32,342 nucleotides of DNA from an uncultured Oscillospiraceae bacterium (lineage in GTDB: Bacteria; Bacillota; Clostridia; Oscillospirales; Oscillospiraceae): contig CALXDH010000029.1 of NCBI GenBank assembly GCA_944387015.1, forward strand, positions 1 to 32,342, read 5' to 3'. The translations under genes were made by a program, and so were the position numbers. Each line of letters starts with the position of its first letter. The first letter of the stretch is position 1. Below the pieces are notes generated by a model, which had not been told where the DNA came from, did no database searches, and saw nothing but the letters and a program-made list of their open reading frames with translations. Shown one piece after another: positions 1-7,561 of the stretch.

Positions 1-1
1 G

Positions 2-1006
2 CACGGCATTCTGATCCGCTCCGGCGAGATTCTGGAGATCACCCACAGCGTGGACACCGTGGTGCTGGACAAGACCGGTACCGTCACAGAGGGCACCCCC
101 GCTGTCACAGAGGTCCTTCCCTTCCAGTGTCCCCGTGAGACGTTGCTGGCCACCGCCGCAGCGGTGGAGGCCGTCTCCGCCCACCCCCTGGCCCAGGCCA
201 TCACCGGCTATGCCAAGACCCAGGGATTTGATGCCTCCGCCCGTCCAACGTCCTTCGAGACCCTCTCCGGCCGGGGCATCCGGGCCGTGCTGGAGGACGG
301 AACGGTTCTGGCCGGCAACCGGCGGCTGTTGGAAGAAGCCGGCGTGGACATCTCCCCCTTGGAAGCCCAGGCCCAGACCCTGGCATCTCAGGGCCAGACC
401 CCCATGTACTTTGCGAAAAACGGCGTCCTTCTGGGCCTCATTTCTGTGGCAGACCCGGTGAAGGAGACCAGTGCCGACGCCATTGCCCGGATGAAGTCCC
501 AGGGCATCCGCACCGTGCTCCTCACCGGCGATAACCGAGCCGCAGCAGAGCACATCGCCTCCCTGGTGGGGGTGGACACCGTTATCGCGGAAGTGCTGCC
601 GGAGGAAAAGGCCGGCGTAGTACAGGACTTGCAAAAGCAGGGCCGGACCGTTATGATGGTGGGTGACGGCATCAACGACGCCCCTGCCCTCACCACCGCT
701 GACGTGGGCTGCGCCATCGGCAGCGGCAGCGACATCGCCATCGAGTCCGCCGACATCGTGCTGATGCGCTCGGACCTGGAGGACGTCTCCCGGGCCATCC
801 GCCTCAGCCGCCTGACGCTGCGGGACATCAAACAGAACCTGTTCTGGGCCTTCTGCTACAATATCATTGGCATCCCCATCGCGGCAGGCGTGCTGTACCT
901 GCTGGGCGGTCCCCTGCTCTCCCCCATGTTCGCCGGGGCGGCTATGTCCCTGAGCTCCGTGTGTGTGGTGGGCAATGCCCTGCGGCTGGGCCGCGCGAAG
1001 CTCTGA
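2..1006 (+). CDS. copA: Copper-translocating P1B-type ATPase, C-terminal part (window cuts the 5' end)
   Basis: This is the catalytic half of a heavy-metal P-type ATPase that pumps Cu(I) out of the cytoplasm. The reading frame is open from the first bases, so the N-terminal metal-binding domains and first six membrane helices lie outside the window. Visible are the phosphorylation motif DKTGT (Asp about residue 23 of the visible part), the P1B-specific SAHPLAQAI histidine-proline motif of the nucleotide-binding domain, the TGDN motif, the hinge GDGINDAP and two C-terminal hydrophobic helices. The gene is followed after 38 bases by csoR and then a CopZ-like gene on the same strand, which fits a copper-responsive operon. 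The metal is inferred mainly from these neighbours because the CPC helix is not in view; silver or another soft metal is possible. Confidence 0.93.
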   Translation, partial: HGILIRSGEILEITHSVDTVVLDKTGTVTEGTPAVTEVLPFQCPRETLLATAAAVEAVSAHPLAQAITGYAKTQGFDASARPTSFETLSGRGIRAVLEDGTVLAGNRRLLEEAGVDISPLEAQAQTLASQGQTPMYFAKNGVLLGLISVADPVKETSADAIARMKSQGIRTVLLTGDNRAAAEHIASLVGVDTVIAEVLPEEKAGVVQDLQKQGRTVMMVGDGINDAPALTTADVGCAIGSGSDIAIESADIVLMRSDLEDVSRAIRLSRLTLRDIKQNLFWAFCYNIIGIPIAAGVLYLLGGPLLSPMFAGAAMSLSSVCVVGNALRLGRAKL

Positions 1007-1044
1007 CGTACCATCTCAATATTCAGGAATGCGAGGAAACCGTG

Positions 1045-1356
1045 ATGGAACACAAGGAACATACCACGGCAGAATGCTGCCGCCACAAGCACCGGGAACC
1101 GGCGGAATACGACGCTCTCATCAAGCGCCTGAGCCGGATCGAGGGCCAGGTCCGGGGTGTCCGAGGCATGGTGGAGCGGGAGGCCTACTGCACGGACATC
1201 CTGACCCAGGTCTCTGCCATCCAGGCCGCTCTCAACGCCTTTTCCCGGGAACTGCTGGCCAATCACATCCATACCTGCGTGGTGCAGGACATCCAGGCCG
1301 GCAAGCTGGAAGTGGTGGATGATCTGGTGTCCACCATCCAGAAAATGATGAAATAA
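1045..1356 (+). CDS. csoR: CsoR-family copper-sensing repressor
   Basis: A 103-residue all-helical DUF156/CsoR repressor. In this family Cu(I) binding releases the protein from operator DNA upstream of copper export genes. The Cu(I) ligand triad is intact with exactly the family spacing: Cys49, then His74 25 residues on, then Cys78 four residues later. The core RLSRIEGQVRGVRGMVE is typical. The N-terminus carries an additional His/Cys-rich stretch (HKEHTTAECCRHKH) that may bind metal. ATG 1045 is chosen over upstream in-frame starts because GAGGAAAC sits just before it and because the earlier region still encodes the end of copA. The operator should lie upstream of copA, outside the window. 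Confidence 0.93.
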   Translation: MEHKEHTTAECCRHKHREPAEYDALIKRLSRIEGQVRGVRGMVEREAYCTDILTQVSAIQAALNAFSRELLANHIHTCVVQDIQAGKLEVVDDLVSTIQKMMK

Positions 1357-1397
1357 ACCAGTTCCATGGTTTGATTTTAAGAAGGAGGAATTCCAAT

Positions 1398-1592
1398 ATG
1401 ACTACCATTCAAGTCCCCGATATGATGTGCGAAAACTGCGTCAAGCGCATCACCAACGCCCTCACTGCCGCCCAGCTGAAATTCCAGGTGGACCTGGCCG
1501 GAAAAACCGTAACCATCGACGGCTGTGACAACTGCGTCAAGACCGCCGTCAGCGAGCTGGAGGATCTGGGCTTTACGCCGGAAGTCCGCTGA
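1398..1592 (+). CDS. copZ: CopZ-like heavy-metal-associated (HMA) copper chaperone with two CxxC motifs
   Basis: A 64-residue HMA-domain protein expected to carry Cu(I) in the cytoplasm and pass it to the CopA pump. The canonical metal site is CENC (Cys11, Cys14) in the first loop. Start ATG 1398 follows a strong GAAGGAGGAA. Length matches a single ferredoxin-like HMA domain. Unusually a second CxxC (CDNC, Cys43 and Cys46) follows the DG turn before the second helix, where most CopZ proteins have no cysteines. It is last in the copA-csoR-copZ operon, 41 bases after csoR, and is followed by a strong terminator. Confidence 0.87.
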   Translation: MTTIQVPDMMCENCVKRITNALTAAQLKFQVDLAGKTVTIDGCDNCVKTAVSELEDLGFTPEVR

Positions 1593-1620
1593 AAGTTCAA
1601 AAAATCCATTATTTTATCAA

Positions 1621-1666
1621 AATATCCGTTGTATCCATCCATGTGGGTACAACGGATATTTTTTGT
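1621..1666 (+). terminator. Intrinsic terminator of the copper operon
   Basis: A perfect 13-bp stem (AATATCCGTTGTA at 1621-1633 with TACAACGGATATT at 1648-1660) is followed directly by a T-rich run. It closes the copA-csoR-copZ transcript. Confidence 0.9.
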
Positions 1667-1919
1667 TGCCGCTGTTATTTTTTTGTTACTTTTTTGTAGT
1701 TGGTTTACAGATACTTCCAGTCGTTTTTCGCCGCTTTAAGTCAAAAGTGGGTGCTATATCCCTATAATACCAGCTCAAACTTGACAAAAGTGGGATTCAG
1801 GTGTATACTAAGCCCAGTTTTTCAGCCGGTAACAAAAGTTACAAGTTTTGTTTTTGGTCCTGTGACACGCAGTGTCCACAGGAGAAAGACGGGCCGGAGA
1901 ACTTCAATCAGGAGGTATT
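1667..1919 (+). promoter_or_regulatory. Intergenic region with SigA-type promoter and structured leader of the YabE-like gene
   Basis: No gene is seen here. A consensus promoter TTGACA (1781-1786), 17-bp gap, TATACT (1804-1809) predicts a start near 1816 and a leader of about 100 bases. The leader has two inverted repeats: AACAAAA/TTTTGTT (1831-1837 and 1846-1852) followed by T residues, and CCTGTGACAC/GTGTCCACAGG (1859-1868 and 1872-1882) with one bulged base. A 10-bp direct repeat CAAAAGTGGG occurs at 1742 and again at 1785 overlapping the -35 box. The ribosome binding site GGAGG is at 1911. The sequence does not match the c-di-AMP (ydaO) riboswitch that controls cell-wall hydrolases in other Firmicutes. 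Confidence 0.7.
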
Positions 1920-2951
1920 ATGTTCAACACAAACGACCTACGGAAAAAGCTGCATGTGCTTTGGAATCGCCACTGCCTGACAGTCTTTACCCTGGTAGCT
2001 GTGGTGGGCACCAGCTACGCGGCCATGAATCACGCCGACGCACTGTATATCCTCACCGGTGTGGAAGATTCCGCCATCGTCCTCGATGACGAGACCGACG
2101 CGGCGGACCTGTCCTCGCAGCTGGTGTTTCTCTCCAGCAACAGCACCGGATACGATGTGACCCTGACTGCCGGTCAGCGGGCACAGATCACGTATAACGG
2201 CACGGTCCTCACCACCGAGACCCGAAAGGAAACCGTCTCTGCTCTGCTCAAGCGTCTGGAGATCCAGCCCAGTCCCCTGGAGATGGTTGCGGTGAACTTC
2301 TCCGAGGACGGCGTGGAGCTGACAGTGGCCTCGGAGCTGACCTATTATGACCGCGTCACGGAGACGGAGTCGTATGAGACCATCCGGCGGACCAATCCCT
2401 ACCTGGCCAAGGGTACGGAAAAAGTGGTCCAGGCCGGTGTGGACGGTACCCGCACCTCGGTATACGAGGTCGTCTGGTCCGGCGGTGAGCAGGTCTCCCG
2501 CCAGTTCGTTGAGGAACTGGACGGCACCGCAGTGGATGAGATCGTGGAGGTGGGCACTGCAGTGTCCAGCGTCTCCTCTACCGACCGCATTTCCAAAGTC
2601 GTGAAAAATGCGGACGGCAGCGGTTATCTTGCCTTCCAGTCCGGCGCTACCATGCCGTTCTCCTCCGCCAAGTCCATGACCGCCACTGCCTATACCGCAG
2701 GATACGGCGGCGCGGATACCTGCACCGCCACCGGCACCGCCGTCGGCGTGGGCACCGTGGCTGTGGACAAGAGCGTCATCCCTCTGGGCACCCGGATGTA
2801 TATCGTCACCAACGACGGTTCCGTCGTCTACGGCATGGCCGTTGCTTCGGACACCGGTGTCCGCGGCAATAAGGTGGACCTTTATTACGACACCTATCAG
2901 CAGTGCATCAATTTTGGACGGCGCAGCTGCACCGTCTACATCCTGCCCTAA
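1920..2951 (+). CDS. YabE-like cell-wall protein with G5 and 3D domains
   Basis: A 343-residue exported or membrane-anchored protein. A hydrophobic segment at about residues 19-36 acts as signal anchor. A DUF348-like beta region follows, then a G5-like domain around residues 150-230, and a C-terminal 3D domain from about residue 255 with its conserved aspartates (in VDKSVIPLG, ASDTG and VDLYY). In YabE, YocH and Rpf-type proteins the 3D domain has an MltA-like double-psi barrel fold and acts on peptidoglycan. Only one DUF348-like repeat is clear, fewer than in Bacillus YabE. ATG 1920 is used because GGAGG lies just upstream; an earlier in-frame GTG at 1872 lacks one and sits in a hairpin. The gene has its own promoter and terminator. 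Confidence 0.85.
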   Translation: MFNTNDLRKKLHVLWNRHCLTVFTLVAVVGTSYAAMNHADALYILTGVEDSAIVLDDETDAADLSSQLVFLSSNSTGYDVTLTAGQRAQITYNGTVLTTETRKETVSALLKRLEIQPSPLEMVAVNFSEDGVELTVASELTYYDRVTETESYETIRRTNPYLAKGTEKVVQAGVDGTRTSVYEVVWSGGEQVSRQFVEELDGTAVDEIVEVGTAVSSVSSTDRISKVVKNADGSGYLAFQSGATMPFSSAKSMTATAYTAGYGGADTCTATGTAVGVGTVAVDKSVIPLGTRMYIVTNDGSVVYGMAVASDTGVRGNKVDLYYDTYQQCINFGRRSCTVYILP

Positions 2952-2957
2952 AGCAGG

Positions 2958-3003
2958 AAACGACCCCCGGCAGTCCCTCAGGGACTGCCGGGGGTCGTTT
3001 TTA
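2958..3003. terminator. Bidirectional intrinsic terminator
   Basis: A perfect 20-plus-bp stem from 2958 to 3000, GC-rich and flanked by AAA on the left and TTTTT on the right. It ends the YabE-like gene and, read the other way, overlaps the very end of the HAD hydrolase gene on the minus strand. Confidence 0.92.
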
Positions 3004-3687
3004 CAGGGTCTCCAGCAGCGCCGGCAGCTCCTCCAGTGCGCAGATCCGATAATCCGGACGGATGTCCGGACGGGCCGGCTGTCCCTGAGGTGCAAACCAG
3101 CAGGTACGGATCCCGGCGTTCTTTCCTCCCCGGATGTCGGAGGTCAGACTGTCCCCCACCATCAGCGCCGTTTCCTTTTGAAAGTGGGGAATGGATGCAA
3201 AGCAGGCCTCAAAAAACGCCCGCTGCGGCTTGTCCGCCCCCACCTCCTCTGAGAGGAAAATCCCCTGGAAATATCCGGTGATCCCCGCGCTTTCCAAACG
3301 GCGGCGCTGCACAAAGGACGCGCCGTTGGACGCAAGATACAGCTCGTAGCGGGGTGCCAGAACTCTCAGCAGCTCCGGGGCGCCGGGAACAAACCAATGA
3401 CCCTGTGCCAGATACGTCTCATACTGCTCGCAGACCGCCTTGGGGTCCGCCTTGACTCCCAACTCCTCAAAAAGCAGCTGGAATCGGCGCACAAGCACCT
3501 GTTCCCGGGTAAGGAGCCCCTCCTCCAGCAGCTCCCACTGGCGGCGGTTGATGACATGGTACCGGTCCAAGACATCCTTTCCCGCCGGAAGCCCTGCCTC
3601 CTCCAACGCCCGGCGAAGCGCAATCGCCTCCGCCTTGGTAAAATCCAGCAGCGTGTCATCCAGATCAAACAAGATGGTTGTAATCAT
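3001..3687 (-). CDS. HAD-family hydrolase, YjjG/YfnB-like nucleotidase
   Basis: A 228-residue HAD subfamily IA phosphatase. The nucleophile motif DLDDTLLDF is at residues 8-16, motif II is LYLASNGAS, the conserved lysine lies in GADKPQRAFF, and motif III is MVGDSLTSDIRGG. A helical cap lies between motifs I and II. This pattern and the length resemble the YjjG/YfnB group, which removes phosphate from pyrimidine nucleotides, including non-canonical ones; the precise substrate is not certain. The start at 3687 is chosen because GGGAGGAAG precedes it and because motif I must sit near the N-terminus; a longer frame exists but adds residues that do not look like protein. It is monocistronic and divergent from ksgA. 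Confidence 0.85.
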   Translation of the reverse strand: MITTILFDLDDTLLDFTKAEAIALRRALEEAGLPAGKDVLDRYHVINRRQWELLEEGLLTREQVLVRRFQLLFEELGVKADPKAVCEQYETYLAQGHWFVPGAPELLRVLAPRYELYLASNGASFVQRRRLESAGITGYFQGIFLSEEVGADKPQRAFFEACFASIPHFQKETALMVGDSLTSDIRGGKNAGIRTCWFAPQGQPARPDIRPDYRICALEELPALLETL

Positions 3688-3752
3688 AGCAGCTTCCTCC
3701 CGTGTTTTTCCCAGTGAATCACATTTTACGGAATTTTGCAACCGCCTGTGCC

Positions 3753-3781
3753 TTTTCAAATTCCCCGGTATCTGCTATACT
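3753..3781 (+). promoter_or_regulatory. SigA-type promoter of ksgA
   Basis: TTTTCA (3753-3758), a 17-bp gap and TATACT (3776-3781) lie 38 bases before the ksgA start. Confidence 0.6.
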
Positions 3782-3818
3782 AGCGTTGTATCATGCATTC
3801 TCGGAAAGGCGGAGCACC

Positions 3819-4679
3819 ATGAATCTCTGTGATTACGATTCCATCCGGGAGCTGCTGGCGCGCCACGGCTTCCATTTTTCCAAATCCATGGGCCAAAACT
3901 TTCTCATCGACCCCGCAGTCCCCGCGGCCATTGCGGACGCCTCTGAAGCGGACAAAGGCTGTGGTGTGCTGGAGATTGGTCCCGGCATCGGTCCCCTGAC
4001 GGCGGAACTGGCCGCACGGGCAGGCCGGGTGGTCTCGGTGGAGCTGGACAAAGCGCTGCTGCCGGTTCTGGCGGAGACGATGGCTCCCTACTCCAACGTG
4101 GAGATCGTTCCGGGAGATGTGATGAAGCTGGACCTTGCCAAACTGGCGGAGGAAAAGCTCTCCGGCCTGCGGCCCATCGTCTGCGCCAATCTCCCCTACA
4201 ACATCACCACCCCCGTGCTGACAAAGCTGGTAGAGACATCCTGCTTTGAGAGCATCACGGTCATGATCCAGAAGGAAGTGGCCCAGCGGCTGTGTGCTGC
4301 CCAGGGCTCCGCAGACGGCGGCGCCTTTTCACTGTTCTTGCAGTATTACATGGAGACGGAGCTGCTCTTCGATGTGCCCCGGGAGAAGTTCCTGCCCGCC
4401 CCCAAGGTCACCTCCGCCGTCATCCGCTGCGTCCGCCGCAGCCGCCCCGCCGTAGAGGTGGAGGATGAGGACTTTTTCTTCCGCTGCGTCCGGGCGGCGT
4501 TCGTCCTGCGGCGGAAAACCCTGGCCAACAGTCTGGCCGCCGGTCTGCAGGGCTTTGACAAAACCGCCATCCAGTCCGCCATCGAAGCCGGAGGCTGGAG
4601 CCCCAGCGTCCGGGGCGAACAGCTGACGCTTTCGGACTTTGCCCGTCTGGCCCAGCTGCTGCGCAGCGCGCAGGCATAA
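3819..4679 (+). CDS. rsmA: 16S rRNA (adenine1518-N6/adenine1519-N6) dimethyltransferase
   Basis: KsgA/RsmA uses S-adenosylmethionine to dimethylate two adjacent adenines near the 3' end of 16S rRNA during late assembly of the small ribosomal subunit. The protein has 286 residues, the usual length. The N-terminal KSMGQNFLID signature is at about residues 22-31, the SAM-binding glycine loop EIGPGIGPL at 52-60 and the catalytic NLPYN motif at 124-128. The C-terminal helical domain ends with GEQLTLSDFARLA. ATG 3819 follows AAGGCGGAG at proper spacing; a longer in-frame opening extends upstream but crosses the promoter. The gene is monocistronic. Confidence 0.96.
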   Translation: MNLCDYDSIRELLARHGFHFSKSMGQNFLIDPAVPAAIADASEADKGCGVLEIGPGIGPLTAELAARAGRVVSVELDKALLPVLAETMAPYSNVEIVPGDVMKLDLAKLAEEKLSGLRPIVCANLPYNITTPVLTKLVETSCFESITVMIQKEVAQRLCAAQGSADGGAFSLFLQYYMETELLFDVPREKFLPAPKVTSAVIRCVRRSRPAVEVEDEDFFFRCVRAAFVLRRKTLANSLAAGLQGFDKTAIQSAIEAGGWSPSVRGEQLTLSDFARLAQLLRSAQA

Positions 4680-4690
4680 TCGAGTTTCCC

Positions 4691-4719
4691 TTGCGTTTTG
4701 CCGGAATCTTCCGTATAGT
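4691..4719 (+). promoter_or_regulatory. SigA-type promoter of the PEPCK-family gene
   Basis: TTGCGT (4691-4696), 17-bp gap, TATAGT (4714-4719), placing the start near 4726 and giving a leader of about 54 bases ending in the strong AAAGGAGG at 4764-4771. Confidence 0.65.
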
Positions 4720-4779
4720 AATAATCAACATTCTGCCATGGTATTTTCATAGCAGCCAGCAATAAAGGAGGAATTTCAG

Positions 4780-6468
4780 ATGTCCACGAAAGCCTACTAC
4801 CCCAGATGTGAGATCGGTCCGGGCAAAACCGGTTTTTCCAAAACCCGCTCCATCATTGAAGCGCCGTTTTACGGCAACAACGTGGTGAAAGTCAATTCCC
4901 TGCGGGAGGCATATGACTTGGCGAAAAACTCTCCCGGCACCATCGTCACCGATATGCCGGTCTACCGGGGTGAGGAATTCGGTCTGGAACCGGATGCCAA
5001 GGTACTGCTGTTCAACGACGGCTCCATCACCGGCCGCTATGCTCCTGCCCGCCGCATCGCCGGTAAGCCCGGTGTGCAGTGCGACAAGCTGGACAAGATC
5101 GTTATGGACGCCGTGTACGACACCCGCTGGAAGACCATGTATCATGCAGAGGTCTTCATCGGTCTCGACCCGGAGTTCATGGTCAAGGCCCATCTGCTGA
5201 TCCCCGAGGGAGAGGAGAACCTTCTCTACAACTGGATGCTCAATTTCCAGTATCAGTCCGATGAATACGTGAAGATGTACAAGGGCTCCAAGCCCGTGGG
5301 CAACGGCAGCGAGCCGGACATCTATATCTTCTCCGATCCCCAGTGGACCGGCGCTCCGGGCCAGGAGGACGTGTGTGATCCCAAGTGCCTGTGCTACTTC
5401 AACACGGAGTCCAACTGCGCCGCCATCCTGGGCATGCGCTACTTCGGCGAGCACAAGAAGGGCACGCTGACCCTGGCCTGGGCCATCGCTAACCGCAACG
5501 GCTACGCCTCCTGCCACGGCGGCCAGAAGGAATACACGCTGGACGACGGCAGCAAGTTCGTGGCAGCGGTGTTCGGCCTGTCCGGCTCCGGCAAGTCCAC
5601 CCTGACCCACGCCAAGCACGGCGGCAAGTATCCCGCCATCAAGGTCCTCCACGACGACGCCTTCGTCATCAACACGGAGAGCTGCGCCTCCATCGCCCTG
5701 GAGCCCACCTACTTCGACAAGACCTCCGACTACCCGGTGGACGCACCGGACAACAAGTACCTCCTGACGGTGCAGAACTGCTCCGCCACGCTGGATGAGG
5801 ACGGCAAGGTGGTCTGCGTCACTGAGGACATCCGCAACGGCAACGGCCGGGCCATCAAGTCCAAGCTGTGGTCCCCCAACCGGGTGGATAAGATCGATTC
5901 CCCCGTCAACGCCATCTTCTGGATCATGAAGGATCCCACCATCCCTCCCATCGTCAAGCTCAAGGGTGCCTCCCTGGCCTCCGTCATGGGCGCGACCCTG
6001 GCCACCAAGCGCTCCAGCGCTGAGCGGCTCAAGGAGGGCGTGGATCCCAACGCCCTGGTGGTGGAGCCCTACGCCAACCCCTTCCGCACCTATCCCCTGG
6101 TGAACGACTACGAGAAGTTCAAGAAGCTGGTGGCAGAGAAAAACGTGGCCTGCTATATCATCAACACCGGCGACTTTATGGGCAAGAAGGTCCAGAAGGA
6201 AGATACCCTGGGCATTCTGGAAGCCGTTGTGGAGGGTAAGGCTCAGTTCAAGCCCTGGGGCCCCTTCGAAGACATTGAGATCCTGGAGTGGAAGGGCTTC
6301 GTGCCGGACCTGAGCGACAAGGCATATGTCGCCCAGCTGAAGGCCCGCATGACCGACCGCCTCAATTATGTGGAGGGCCTGGAGACCGCCGAGGGCGGCT
6401 TCAACAAACTCCCCGCCGACGCCGCCGACGCCATCCGCAAGGTGGTGGACGAGGCTAACGGCCTGTGA
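4780..6468 (+). CDS. Divergent ATP-dependent phosphoenolpyruvate carboxykinase family protein
   Basis: A 562-residue protein that I place in the ATP-type PEP carboxykinase family, which interconverts oxaloacetate and PEP with nucleotide. Evidence is the P-loop GLSGSGKST (266-274; classical enzymes have GLSGTGKTT), a kinase-2-like LHDD at about 290-293 (metal ligand), and SITGRYAPAR at about 82-91, which corresponds to the TGRSPKD substrate loop but lacks its SPKD part. The rest is diverged, and at 562 residues it is some 30 longer than usual. Family membership is fairly secure; whether it performs the textbook reaction, and in which direction, is inference. In anaerobic gut Firmicutes PEPCK often runs in the carboxylating, ATP-forming direction. 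Codon use is strongly biased to C-ending codons, which suggests high expression. Start is fixed by AAAGGAGG before ATG 4780. Confidence 0.75.
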   Translation: MSTKAYYPRCEIGPGKTGFSKTRSIIEAPFYGNNVVKVNSLREAYDLAKNSPGTIVTDMPVYRGEEFGLEPDAKVLLFNDGSITGRYAPARRIAGKPGVQCDKLDKIVMDAVYDTRWKTMYHAEVFIGLDPEFMVKAHLLIPEGEENLLYNWMLNFQYQSDEYVKMYKGSKPVGNGSEPDIYIFSDPQWTGAPGQEDVCDPKCLCYFNTESNCAAILGMRYFGEHKKGTLTLAWAIANRNGYASCHGGQKEYTLDDGSKFVAAVFGLSGSGKSTLTHAKHGGKYPAIKVLHDDAFVINTESCASIALEPTYFDKTSDYPVDAPDNKYLLTVQNCSATLDEDGKVVCVTEDIRNGNGRAIKSKLWSPNRVDKIDSPVNAIFWIMKDPTIPPIVKLKGASLASVMGATLATKRSSAERLKEGVDPNALVVEPYANPFRTYPLVNDYEKFKKLVAEKNVACYIINTGDFMGKKVQKEDTLGILEAVVEGKAQFKPWGPFEDIEILEWKGFVPDLSDKAYVAQLKARMTDRLNYVEGLETAEGGFNKLPADAADAIRKVVDEANGL

Positions 6469-6473
6469 TCTCC

Positions 6474-6510
6474 CTTTCCCCCGAAAGCGCTGCTTTCGGG
6501 GGAAAGTTTT
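6474..6510 (+). terminator. Intrinsic terminator of the PEPCK-family gene
   Basis: Perfect 14-bp stem (CTTTCCCCCGAAAG at 6474-6487 with its complement at 6493-6506) followed by TTTT, six bases after the stop codon. Confidence 0.93.
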
Positions 6511-6511
6511 A

Positions 6512-6540
6512 TTGCGCCGGCAGTCTCGGCGTGTTATGAT
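6512..6540 (+). promoter_or_regulatory. SigA-type promoter of the small membrane protein gene
   Basis: TTGCGC (6512-6517), 17-bp gap, TATGAT (6535-6540). It begins directly after the T-run of the preceding terminator. Confidence 0.62.
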
Positions 6541-6566
6541 TAAAAAAACGGAAAGGCGGATGATCT

Positions 6567-7061
6567 ATGGAGTTTTGGAAAAAGCCCCTCTTGCGGGTCC
6601 CGCTGGTGTTGGCTGGCACCGGGATCGTGTGCCGGTCGCTCACGTTTCTGCTGGCCTTCTCCTGGGGACGCATTCAGATCGCCCGGGGGCCGGATCCGGT
6701 CACCGGTGCCTACGAGCTTTCCACCGGGTATGTCACCGAGATCGTCAGTGTGGCCGCTTTTCTGCTCTTCTGGCTGGCCGGGTGGCACTTTGTCCGCGGT
6801 CTGGAGCGCAGGCAGATCTTCTTTTCCGCCACCATTATGGTGGTCTGGCAGGCCGTGCTGCTGGTCTGGGAGCAGATCAGCCAGGCGATGGGCGGGTACT
6901 CCTGGCTGGTTCATTATTTGTATGCCACTACGGAGTCCACCATGTGGGCCTCCCAACTGCTGTTCCACCTCTTCGATCAGGTATCCTTACCGCTGGCCGT
7001 TCCGGCCCTGTTTACGCCGTATCTTTACATCCTGCTTGGAAAATCCAAAGCCGCTCCCTGA
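6567..7061 (+). CDS. Four-helix integral membrane protein of unknown function
   Basis: A 164-residue hydrophobic protein that I do not recognise. Four probable membrane segments are visible, at about residues 9-31, 58-77, 84-104 and 135-156, with a polar, Trp/Tyr-rich loop (MGGYSWLVHYLYATTEST) between the third and fourth. The C-terminus is short and lysine-containing (GKSKAAP). ATG 6567 follows AAAGGCGGA. There is no signal peptide, catalytic motif or binding motif that I can name. It has its own promoter and its stop codon lies in the loop of its terminator, so it is a single-gene unit. Confidence 0.78.
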   Translation: MEFWKKPLLRVPLVLAGTGIVCRSLTFLLAFSWGRIQIARGPDPVTGAYELSTGYVTEIVSVAAFLLFWLAGWHFVRGLERRQIFFSATIMVVWQAVLLVWEQISQAMGGYSWLVHYLYATTESTMWASQLLFHLFDQVSLPLAVPALFTPYLYILLGKSKAAP

Positions 7062-7074
7062 CGGGAGCGGCTTT
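7047..7074. terminator. Terminator overlapping the end of the membrane-protein gene
   Basis: A 12-bp stem AAAGCCGCTCCC (7047-7058) with GGGAGCGGCTTT (7063-7074), then T residues. The last codons of the gene form the left arm and the TGA stop is in the loop. Read on the minus strand it also lies 12 bases beyond the next convergent gene. Confidence 0.9.
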
Positions 7075-7086
7075 TCCTTGTTTCTT

Positions 7087-7524
7087 TTACGGTCGGTCCG
7101 GGAACTTCTTGCACAGCTTGTCCAGCTCGTCCAGAAGGGCCCGCATATCTGCCTTGGAGAAATGGGCCGTCACCTCGGCGGTGTCGTCCCCATCCATGGT
7201 GTTGGGCAGATAGAAGGACACCTCCACCAAAAAGCCCTCTCCTTCCGCCTGGGCCGTGAGGGTGAAGTAGGGCTCAGTAAAGCTGCTTTCATACCGGTCC
7301 CGGATGCCGGCGTCCAGCACCTTGAGTCCGGCAGTCATCTCCTGCAGCTCATAGGTCAAAAGGCAGCTGTTGGAGTCCTTGGTGATGTCGCCGTCCTCGT
7401 CCACATAAGTGGCCCGGAGGATCAGCCAGTTCCGGTCGTCACTGGTGGGGTCGCCCCCGTCGGCGGGAAGCTCATAGTTGAATACGTCCAGCTTCAGGCT
7501 GTTGTTTTCGCCTTGGAAAAGCAT
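7087..7524 (-). CDS. Small acidic protein, possibly WapI-like
   Basis: A 145-residue soluble acidic protein. Its layout (short N-terminal strand, YELPADGGDPTSDDRNWLI, then a beta strand, then SCLLTYELQEMTAGL and a C-terminal helix) reminds me of the WapI family, small proteins first named as immunity partners of a contact-dependent toxin but often found with no toxin beside them. That likeness is from memory of the pattern and is weak. No toxin gene is present here. It lies 37 bases downstream of the aldo/keto reductase on the same strand with AAAGGAGAT before its ATG, so the two are probably co-transcribed. Function unknown. Confidence 0.72.
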   Translation of the reverse strand: MLFQGENNSLKLDVFNYELPADGGDPTSDDRNWLILRATYVDEDGDITKDSNSCLLTYELQEMTAGLKVLDAGIRDRYESSFTEPYFTLTAQAEGEGFLVEVSFYLPNTMDGDDTAEVTAHFSKADMRALLDELDKLCKKFPDRP

Positions 7525-7561
7525 TTTGGATATCTCCTTTCGATTCTAGCGCAACGGCCGC

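Noticed and set aside
1816-1919. c-di-AMP (ydaO) riboswitch before the YabE-like gene
   Set aside because: The leader is only about 100 bases and has none of the conserved ydaO segments.
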